64,000 bases of DNA from Planctomycetota bacterium (lineage in GTDB: Bacteria; Planctomycetota; Planctomycetia; Gemmatales; Gemmataceae). The stretch is taken from positions 1 to 64,000 of the forward strand of contig VGXS01000005.1 in assembly GCA_016873225.1 (NCBI GenBank). The letters run 5' to 3'. Position 1 is the stretch's first letter. Every line of letters begins with the position of its first letter. A program made the position numbers and the translations under genes. Positions 26,255 through 33,372 of this stretch are shown one piece after another. The notes under the pieces were generated by a model. The model saw only the letters and a list, made by a program, of their open reading frames with translations. It was not told the DNA's origin and searched no databases.

Positions 26255-27957
26255 TCGTCCAGGAACTCCAGAAGATCCAGGAGCGGTGCGGCTGGCTTCC
26301 TCCCGAGGAACTGGTTGGACTCTCGACCCGGCTTGCCGTGCCGCTTCACCGCCTGCACGAGGTGGCGAGCTACTACCCCCTTTATCGCCTGAAGCCACCG
26401 CCCAAGGTCGACATCAAGGTCTGCCGCGACATGGCCTGCCACATGGCCGGGGCTTCCCGCCTCCGCGCCGAGTGCGAGGCTGTCGCGGCGGAATATCCCG
26501 CCGGGGAAGTGGCCGTCTCGGGGGTGTCGTGCCTGGGCCGCTGTGACGGCGCCGTGGCGGCCTCGGTGAACGACCATCACTACCTGACGCGCCAGACCGC
26601 CGAGGCGCTGCGCGCGGTGATCGCCTCGGCCCACGCCGGCAACGCCCCGCATGCCCACCATCACAAGGCCAAGCCCCTCGGCTTCAAGATCGATGTCTAC
26701 GAGGGCCGGCCGGAATACAGGGCCCTGGCCAAGTGGCTGTCGAATCCCGACGCGGCGGCCCTTCTCAAGGAACTGGAGGCCTCGGGCCTGCGGGGCATGG
26801 GCGGGGCCGGATTCCCCACCTTCCGCAAGTGGGGCGCCGTTCGGGGTGCGCCCGGTGCCACCAAGTATGTGGTGTGCAACGCGGATGAGAGCGAGCCGGG
26901 GACTTTCAAGGACCGCGAACTGATGATCAGCGCCCCCTGGCTGGTGGTCGAGGGAATCATCCTTGCCGGGCTGGTGGTTGGCGCCGGCCGCGGCTGGATC
27001 TACATCCGCCACGAGTATCCCGAGGCCATCGACGCGGTCCGGGCGGAGATCGCCCGCGCCCGCTCGGCCGGAATTCTCGGTAGTAACATCCTCGGCAAGG
27101 GCGCGTCCTTCGAGCTGGATGTCTTCGTGAGCCCCGGAGGTTATGTGCAGGGCGAGGAGAGCGCGCTACTGGAGGCGATGGAAGACCGCCGCGGCGAGCC
27201 GCGCAACAAGCCCCCTTTTCCGGTTTTCCAAGGATTGTTCGGCAAGCCGACGGTCATCAACAATGTCGAGACGCTCAGTTGGGTTCCCGGAATCATCATC
27301 CATGGCGGCGCCTGGTACCGCGACATGGGGACTCGCGGCGCCACGGGCATGCGCCTCGTGAGCATTTCCGGCGATGTCGCCAAGCCGGGCGTTTATGAGG
27401 TGCCGTTCGGCCAGACCATGCGGGAACTGCTTGAAACCGCGGGAGGCATGGCCGGGGGAAAGGCCTTCAAGGCCGTGGCGCTGTCGGGGCCATCGGGCGG
27501 CTTCTACCCCGCCAGGGTACCAGTTGGTGAATTGCCCCCGCCGTTTGTCGCCAAGCGCGTGCCGGCCGGCCAGCCATATTTCGAGATCCTCGACTTGCAG
27601 CTTGATTTCGGGACCTGCGGGGAGATGGCGGCCATGCTGGGCGCCGCCTGCGTCGTGTACGACGAGACCCGCGACATGGTGGACCAGGCGCGAAACGCCG
27701 TGGAGTTCTACAGGAACGAGTCGTGCGGAAAGTGCGTGCCGTGCCGGGTGGGCGGGCAGAAACTCGTGGAGATGGCGGGCGAGCTGGCCGAGGGCCGTTC
27801 GCCGCCCGGCAGGCTCGAGCTGATCCGCGACCTCGGCGAGACCATGGGAATCACCAGCATCTGCGGCCTCGGGCAAGTGGCAAGCAACCCGGTGACAAGC
27901 CTGCTGAGGTATTTCCCCGCCGATGTCGGGGCTGTTCGCGGAGGGCGCCCGACATGA
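26251..27957 (+). CDS. NuoE-NuoF fusion, NAD(P)H dehydrogenase flavoprotein
   Basis: The 568-residue protein joins two complex I modules. Residues 1-125 are NuoE-like, with [2Fe-2S] ligands C58-x4-C63 and C94-x3-C98. A His-rich linker (HAHHHK near 134-139) leads to NuoF: FMN/NADH loop RGMGGAGFPTFRKW at 181-194, VCNADESEPGTFKDR at 208-222, and the [4Fe-4S] ligands C492, C495, C498 and C538. It should oxidise NAD(P)H at FMN, or work in reverse. It is coupled by ATGA overlaps to the decahaem gene before and the NuoG-like gene after. There are no nuoA-D/H-N genes in the window, so it is not part of a normal complex I cluster here. Confidence 0.93.
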   Translation: MIVQELQKIQERCGWLPPEELVGLSTRLAVPLHRLHEVASYYPLYRLKPPPKVDIKVCRDMACHMAGASRLRAECEAVAAEYPAGEVAVSGVSCLGRCDGAVAASVNDHHYLTRQTAEALRAVIASAHAGNAPHAHHHKAKPLGFKIDVYEGRPEYRALAKWLSNPDAAALLKELEASGLRGMGGAGFPTFRKWGAVRGAPGATKYVVCNADESEPGTFKDRELMISAPWLVVEGIILAGLVVGAGRGWIYIRHEYPEAIDAVRAEIARARSAGILGSNILGKGASFELDVFVSPGGYVQGEESALLEAMEDRRGEPRNKPPFPVFQGLFGKPTVINNVETLSWVPGIIIHGGAWYRDMGTRGATGMRLVSISGDVAKPGVYEVPFGQTMRELLETAGGMAGGKAFKAVALSGPSGGFYPARVPVGELPPPFVAKRVPAGQPYFEILDLQLDFGTCGEMAAMLGAACVVYDETRDMVDQARNAVEFYRNESCGKCVPCRVGGQKLVEMAGELAEGRSPPGRLELIRDLGETMGITSICGLGQVASNPVTSLLRYFPADVGAVRGGRPT

Positions 27958-30308
27958 ATTTGATCCACCACGATGACTTTGGACCGGAGGGCCTTGAGCC
28001 TTCCGTCGCGGAGCTTCTTAAAGTTCCTCCAGTAACCCTAAAAATCGACGGCATCGAAATCAGCGTTCCCCGGACGATACTCGCGACCGATCCCAACACG
28101 GGCAGGAAGTTCCCCAGGCCGACCACCATTTACGACGCGGCGATCGAAGCCAAGGTCGCCGTTCCCGTCCTCTGCCACCGCGACCACATGACCCCGGCCG
28201 CCGTGTGCCGGATGTGCACGGTTGAGGTGGGGGGCAGGGTGCTGGCCGCCGCGTGCCACCGCGCCGTGGAGCAGGGGCTGGATGTCAAGACGCACCACAC
28301 CAGCGCGAAGGTGAAAAAGGCGGTCGGCATTCTCGCCGAACTGCTGCTGGCCGACACGAGGGCTCCCCGGGGCGCCCACCTCGAGGGTGGCAACGAACTG
28401 CATGCGGTGGCCAAGGGGCTTGGGATCGACCCGGCCCAGCCTCCCCGGTTTCCGCTCACCGTCCGCGACCGCGGCCGCGATGAGTCGAGCCTTGTCATCG
28501 CCGTGGACCATGCCGCCTGCATTCTCTGCGACCGTTGCGTTCGCGGTTGCAACGAGGTGCGCAACAACCAGGTGCTGGGACGGGCGGGCAAGGGGCACAT
28601 GGCCCGCATCGCCTTCGACCTCGACAATCCCATGGGCGACTCAAGCTGCGTCAGTTGCGGCGAGTGCATGGTCTCATGCCCCACCGGGGCGCTTTCGAAC
28701 CGCGCCGTGGTCGAGGCCAAGCCGTGGGCGGCGGCCAAGACCTCCCCCGTTTCGCCCGACGACCTTCTCAGCCACCCGCTCTTTGATGGCATCTCCAAGG
28801 CGTTCCTGGCCTGGAACATCAATTCCGTGGTGCGACGCACCTTCGAGCCGGGCGAGATCGTCTGCCGGGAGGGTGAGTACGGTTCCAGCGCCTTCATCAT
28901 CGAGGAAGGTGAACTGGAGATCTTCCTTCAGGTGGAACTCAAGCATGTGGCCAAGGCCAAGGGCTCCTTCCGCAACAGCCTGATGGGGTTGGTTCGCACC
29001 GTGGTGCCCGGCCTTTCGAGGCGCGAAACGCCGAGCGAGGCCCCGGACGCCCGCAGAAACACGATCCCCATCGACGCCCCCGTTTCCCTCGACATGGCGA
29101 AGCCCACCGCCACCCTCACTCCCGCCGACCTTCTCTTCGGCGAGATGACCTGCATGAGCAGCTATCCGCGAAGCGCGACCGTGCGCGCCAAAACCCGGGT
29201 GAGGCTGCTCGAGATCCAGAGGAATGTGCTTTACACCATCCAGAGGTCGAAAAAGGCCAAGTCGATGCTCGACGAGGTCTATCGCCGGAGGTCCATCGAC
29301 TCGCACCTGCGCGGCGTGTCGATGTTCGCCGACGCCATTCCCGACCCCGCCAAGTTTCGCTCCTTTGTGGAGGAGCTGCGCGACAAGGTGAGGCTGGTGC
29401 GCCTCAACCCGGGCGACACCGTCTTCCGGCAGGGTGATCCGGCCGACAACTACTATTTGGTGCGTGTCGGATTCGTCAAGGTTTCCACCCGGAAGGCGGG
29501 CGGGGAACTGGCCATCGCCTACATCGGCCCCGGTGGCCACTTCGGCGAGATCGCCCTTTTGAGCCGCATGGAGGAACTGGGTTCCAGCGTTCCTCCCGGA
29601 ATCCGCACGGCGACCGTGGCGGCCCTCGACCATGTCGACCTTGTCGCCATCTCGCCCGAGGACTTCCGCCACATCATGGACTGCTATCCGGCGATCAAGG
29701 AGGGAGTCCTGAGGGAGGCTAGGCGACGCGTCGAGCAGAACGCCCGCATGAACCGTGGCGCCACCGACGCCACCCTGGGCGAATTCCTCAAGCAAGGCCT
29801 CATGGATGCCCAGAGCCTGCTCGTGCTCGACCTGGCCAAGTGCACGCGCTGCGACGAGTGCGTCAAGGCCTGCGCCGACGCCCATCAAGGGGTGACACGG
29901 CTCGTGCGCGAAGGCCTGCGCTTCGAGAACTACCTCGTCGCCAGTTCCTGCCGGAGCTGCCTCGATCCCCATTGCATGGTCGGTTGCCCGGTCGGGTCGA
30001 TCCGTCGCCGTTCCTCCCGCGAGATCGTCATCGAGGATTGGTGCATCGGGTGCGGCAAGTGCGCCGAGAACTGCCCGTACGGCAACATCAACATGCATCC
30101 GTTCCCCACGGGCAAGAAGGCGCCCGATCCCGACAACCCCTCGCGCCAACTTCCCGTCATGCAGCAGAAGGCCACGATGTGCGACCTGTGCGCCAGCCTC
30201 GATGGCACGCCAAGTTGCGTGTACGCTTGCCCGCATGACGCTGCGCACCGCGTCAGTGGCGGGCAGTTGATGGCCCTTGCCGAGAAACGCCTCGCCGCCT
30301 CCCCATGA
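27954..30308 (+). CDS. NuoG-like / dual cNMP-binding / DmsB-like ferredoxin fusion
   Basis: The 784 residues hold, in order: a [2Fe-2S] domain (C74, C85, C88, C101); two [4Fe-4S] sites (C189/192/195/199 and C232/235/238/242); two cyclic-nucleotide-binding domains (about 285-425 and 455-590), each with a phosphate-binding cassette that keeps its Glu and Arg (E397/R406 and E532/R551); and a DmsB/PsrB-like tail with four Cys quartets (from C630, C666, C697 and C743). The His-Cys3 cluster that lies between the first two sites in NuoG/HoxU is absent. Seven clusters make an electron wire from NuoEF to a membrane partner. ATG 27954 overlaps the previous stop. The cNMP pair suggests allosteric gating. 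Confidence 0.9.
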   Translation: MNLIHHDDFGPEGLEPSVAELLKVPPVTLKIDGIEISVPRTILATDPNTGRKFPRPTTIYDAAIEAKVAVPVLCHRDHMTPAAVCRMCTVEVGGRVLAAACHRAVEQGLDVKTHHTSAKVKKAVGILAELLLADTRAPRGAHLEGGNELHAVAKGLGIDPAQPPRFPLTVRDRGRDESSLVIAVDHAACILCDRCVRGCNEVRNNQVLGRAGKGHMARIAFDLDNPMGDSSCVSCGECMVSCPTGALSNRAVVEAKPWAAAKTSPVSPDDLLSHPLFDGISKAFLAWNINSVVRRTFEPGEIVCREGEYGSSAFIIEEGELEIFLQVELKHVAKAKGSFRNSLMGLVRTVVPGLSRRETPSEAPDARRNTIPIDAPVSLDMAKPTATLTPADLLFGEMTCMSSYPRSATVRAKTRVRLLEIQRNVLYTIQRSKKAKSMLDEVYRRRSIDSHLRGVSMFADAIPDPAKFRSFVEELRDKVRLVRLNPGDTVFRQGDPADNYYLVRVGFVKVSTRKAGGELAIAYIGPGGHFGEIALLSRMEELGSSVPPGIRTATVAALDHVDLVAISPEDFRHIMDCYPAIKEGVLREARRRVEQNARMNRGATDATLGEFLKQGLMDAQSLLVLDLAKCTRCDECVKACADAHQGVTRLVREGLRFENYLVASSCRSCLDPHCMVGCPVGSIRRRSSREIVIEDWCIGCGKCAENCPYGNINMHPFPTGKKAPDPDNPSRQLPVMQQKATMCDLCASLDGTPSCVYACPHDAAHRVSGGQLMALAEKRLAASP

Positions 30309-31738
30309 AAGGAATGGAGATGGAGACCAGGGAATACGACCTTGTCGTGATCGGATCCGGTCCCGCCGGGGAGAAGGGCGCCGCGAGGGCCGCTTATTTT
30401 GGCAAAAGGGTCGCACTGGTCGAGAAGGAGAACAACCTCGGCGGCGCCGCGGCCAACACCGGCACGCTGCCATCCAAGACCCTCAGGGAAACAGCGCTGT
30501 TCCTGTCCGGTTTCCGCCAAAGGAGGCTCGCCGGGGTCTCCGTCTCGATGGGCGCCGAGGTCCATGTCTCCGACTTCATGGCGCAGAAACGCGAGGTCGT
30601 GGACAAGGAACGCCTCCGCATCCGTTCCAACATCGAGAGGCACGGGGTGAACATCTACAGGGGCACGGCCTCGCTCGCCGACGCCAACACCGTCGTCGTC
30701 AGGCCCGATCGATGCCCCGAGATCCGCCTCAATGCCGACAAGATCCTCATCGCCACGGGGTCTTACCCGTTCAGGCCGCCGACTTTCCCGTTCCATGATC
30801 CCCGCATCCTTGATTCCGACACCATCCTCGCGCTGGATAAGATTCCCGGAAGGCTGGCCGTGGTCGGCGGCGGCGTGATCGGCTGCGAATACGCCTGCAT
30901 GTTCCAGACCTTGGGGACCAAGGTCACCGTGATCGAGAAGCGCGACAGGATCCTCGGTTCGGTCGACCATGAGATCAGCGAGGCCCTGCAATCCCAGATG
31001 GAGGCGCAGGGCGTCCAATTCCACCTCGGCACCGGAGTCAGCCGCGTCGAGGACAACGGCGTCGTCAGGCTTTTCCTCGAAACGGGCGAGGCCGTCGATG
31101 GCGATGCCGTGCTGGTCTCATCGGGACGGTGCGGGCAAACCGGAGGCCTCGGGCTCGAGGCGCTTGGCGTTGTCGTCAACAAGCGCGGGCAGGTCGAGGT
31201 TGATGGCAATTACCGCACGGCCGTTCCCTCGATCTACGCCGCCGGCGACTGCATCGGCGGGTACTGCCTGGCCAGCACCTCGATGGAGCAGGGGCGCCTG
31301 GCGGTCTCCCATGCCTTCGGCCTTTCCTATGGTGGCGACCTGCCCTCCCTGCTTCCCTACGGCATCTACACGATTCCCGAATGCTCGATGGCCGGGCCGA
31401 CGGAAGCCGAGTTGATCGAGAAGAAGATCCCCCATGTGGTCGGCAGGGCCAGCTACGGCGCCAACGCCCGCGGCCAGATCGTCGGCGACACGACCGGCTT
31501 CATCAAGCTCATCTTTCACGCCGATGACCGGAAACTGCTTGCCGTGCATGTCATCGGGGAACTCGCCACCGAACTCGTGCACATCGGCCTCACGGCGTTG
31601 CTGATGGGAGCCACCGTGGACCTCTTCATCTTCACCTGCTACAACTATCCGACCCTCAGTGAGGTTTTCAAATACGCCAGTTATGACGCGCTGCGGCAGC
31701 TTTTGCCGCGTGATTCCCAGGGGCCATCGACCGGATGA
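30305..31738 (+). CDS. sthA: Si-specific NAD(P)+ transhydrogenase-like flavoprotein
   Basis: The 477-residue protein belongs to the FAD/NAD(P) disulfide-reductase fold: FAD motif VVIGSGPAGEKGA near residue 13, NAD(P) motif VVGGGVIGCEYACMF near 185, SIYAAGDCIGG near 310, and a dimerisation domain. The redox CxxxxC pair of lipoamide dehydrogenases is absent: the segment reads GGAAANTGTLPSKTLRE, as in soluble transhydrogenases but with Ala where E. coli SthA has its lone Cys. It should exchange hydride between NADH and NADPH. Start 30305 makes an ATGA overlap; ATG 30314 and 30320 are alternatives. Its place after NuoEF and the NuoG-like gene suggests that it balances the pools used by that complex. 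Confidence 0.88.
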   Translation: MKGMEMETREYDLVVIGSGPAGEKGAARAAYFGKRVALVEKENNLGGAAANTGTLPSKTLRETALFLSGFRQRRLAGVSVSMGAEVHVSDFMAQKREVVDKERLRIRSNIERHGVNIYRGTASLADANTVVVRPDRCPEIRLNADKILIATGSYPFRPPTFPFHDPRILDSDTILALDKIPGRLAVVGGGVIGCEYACMFQTLGTKVTVIEKRDRILGSVDHEISEALQSQMEAQGVQFHLGTGVSRVEDNGVVRLFLETGEAVDGDAVLVSSGRCGQTGGLGLEALGVVVNKRGQVEVDGNYRTAVPSIYAAGDCIGGYCLASTSMEQGRLAVSHAFGLSYGGDLPSLLPYGIYTIPECSMAGPTEAELIEKKIPHVVGRASYGANARGQIVGDTTGFIKLIFHADDRKLLAVHVIGELATELVHIGLTALLMGATVDLFIFTCYNYPTLSEVFKYASYDALRQLLPRDSQGPSTG

Positions 31739-32325
31739 ACATCGTCCAGTACCCCCATCCTTCCCTGCGATATCAGGCCCGTCCCGTCACGCGCGTCGAC
31801 GACGCCCTCCGCTCGGCCGCGTCCCGAATGCTCGGTCTCATGTACGAGGCCAAGGGCGTTGGCCTTGCCGCGACGCAGGTCGCGCTTCCCTGGCGCATGT
31901 TCGTTTACAACCCCGCCGCCGATCCATCCAAGCCCGAGCTGGAACGGGTGATCCTGAACCCCGTCATCCTTGAAAAGAAGGGGTCGCTTGACGAAAGCGA
32001 GGGCTGCCTGAGCTTTCCCGGGTTGTACCAGAAGGTGCGCCGGGCCAAGGCCGTGAAGGTCCGCTACCACACCCTCGAAGGCTCCATGGAGGAGCTGGAA
32101 GTGGCCGACTTCGTCTCCCGCATTTTCCAGCACGAGACGGATCACCTGTCAGGCATCCTTTTTGTCGACAAGCTCGGGCCGATCGGTCGTTTGTCGGCGC
32201 GCCCCGCGTTGGCCCGCATGGAGGCCGAGTTCCGCGAGGCCCAGTCCAGGGGGGAGATCGCGCCCGACGCGGAACTCGTCAGGCGCATCGACGAGATCGC
32301 CTCGGGTGGCGCGGTGTCGCCATGA
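31735..32325 (+). CDS. def: Peptide deformylase
   Basis: The 196-residue enzyme shows all three catalytic motifs: GVGLAATQ (41-48), EGCLS with metal ligand Cys91, and HETDH with His133, Glu134 and His137. It removes the formyl group from N-terminal formyl-methionine of nascent proteins, using Fe2+ or a similar metal. ATG 31735 overlaps the transhydrogenase stop by four bases (ATGA), and fmt follows with the same overlap, so this housekeeping pair is translated from the redox operon message. Confidence 0.96.
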   Translation: MNIVQYPHPSLRYQARPVTRVDDALRSAASRMLGLMYEAKGVGLAATQVALPWRMFVYNPAADPSKPELERVILNPVILEKKGSLDESEGCLSFPGLYQKVRRAKAVKVRYHTLEGSMEELEVADFVSRIFQHETDHLSGILFVDKLGPIGRLSARPALARMEAEFREAQSRGEIAPDAELVRRIDEIASGGAVSP

Positions 32326-33290
32326 GGCTGGTTCTCATGGGCACGGGCACCTTCGCCGAACCCGCCTTCGATAGGCTTCTCGCCGCCGGACACGATGTGC
32401 CGTGCCTGGTCACCCAGCCCGGGAAGGAAAAGCAGTCCAAGGCCCGGGGAAGCACGAGGCAGACGGGCGAGGGAATGGAGGCGCTGGCGGCCCGGCATGG
32501 AGTGCCCGTCTGGCGGCCCGGCAATATCAACGACCCGGAGAATGTGGCGCGACTTCATGCCTTTGGCGCCGACCTTCTCGTCGTGGCGGCTTACGGGCAG
32601 ATCCTCAAGCCCGAGGTTTTGGGAGCCGCAACGCTGGGTGGAATCAACCTGCATGCCTCCCTTCTTCCCCGCCACCGGGGCGCCGCGCCGGTCGCCTGGG
32701 CCATCATCTCCGGAGATGCCGAAACGGGTGTCAGCGTGATCCGGATGACGCCGGCGCTGGATGCCGGCGAGGTGATTGGCGTGAGGAAAACTCCCATCGG
32801 CCCCGATGAGACCGCCGGTGCGCTTGAGGCCCGCTTGGCGCTGGTCGCGGCGGAGTTGGCCGTTGAATCGGTCGGCAATCTGGCCTCAGGAACCGTCTGC
32901 GGAATCCTCCAGGACCAATCTCTCGTGACCCGGGCTCCCAAGCTGAACAAGCAGATGGGTGACCTCGACTGGGAAAAGGACGCCCGCTTTCTCGCCAGGT
33001 GGGTGCGGGCGATGCAGCCATGGCCGACCGCCTACACCACCCTTCACCGCCAGGGCCAGCCACCTGTGCGCCTCCTGGTGGTCAGCGCCGAGGCGCTTCC
33101 CTCAAGCGGCGGCGCTCCGGGGGAGATCCTGCGGCCGCCTGCCGACTTGGCCCACTTGCCGGTCTGCTGCTCGGATGGGGTGTTGGCCCTCAAGGTTGTC
33201 CAACCCGCGGGGAAAGCCGCTATGACCGCGGAGGCGTTCCTGCGAGGCAGGCCATGGGCGCCGGATGACAAAATGGCGCGGGGAGCCTGA
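32322..33290 (+). CDS. fmt: Methionyl-tRNA formyltransferase
   Basis: The 322-residue product has the N-terminal formyltransferase fold with NLHASLLPRHRGAAP, giving the catalytic Asn-His pair and the SLLP signature, and the C-terminal OB-like domain (LNKQMGDLDWEKDA onwards). It formylates initiator Met-tRNA with 10-formyl-tetrahydrofolate and is the usual partner of def. It starts with an ATGA overlap and is followed by a strong terminator, so it closes the operon that begins near 23.6 kb. Confidence 0.96.
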   Translation: MRLVLMGTGTFAEPAFDRLLAAGHDVPCLVTQPGKEKQSKARGSTRQTGEGMEALAARHGVPVWRPGNINDPENVARLHAFGADLLVVAAYGQILKPEVLGAATLGGINLHASLLPRHRGAAPVAWAIISGDAETGVSVIRMTPALDAGEVIGVRKTPIGPDETAGALEARLALVAAELAVESVGNLASGTVCGILQDQSLVTRAPKLNKQMGDLDWEKDARFLARWVRAMQPWPTAYTTLHRQGQPPVRLLVVSAEALPSSGGAPGEILRPPADLAHLPVCCSDGVLALKVVQPAGKAAMTAEAFLRGRPWAPDDKMARGA

Positions 33291-33312
33291 GTCCGCGAAA
33301 TCTCCCTTCACC

Positions 33313-33356
33313 CAAAAAAATAAGGGAGGCGCCATCGGCGCCCCCCTCGATTTTTT
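33313..33356. terminator. Bidirectional Rho-independent terminator
   Basis: GGGAGGCGCC (33324-33333) pairs with GGCGCCCCCC (33337-33346) around an ATC loop with one A-C mismatch. A T6 run follows on the plus strand (33351-33356), and an A7 run precedes it (33314-33320), giving a U-run for the minus strand too. It lies between convergent fmt and the gene ending at 33373. Confidence 0.85.
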
Positions 33357-33372
33357 GCCCAACCCAAGTCAA

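Noticed and set aside
26251-30308. Remnant of a NADH dehydrogenase complex I cluster or a bidirectional hydrogenase
   Set aside because: No nuoA-D/H-N or hydrogenase subunits nearby, and the NuoG-like protein has a different architecture, so a dedicated complex is more likely.
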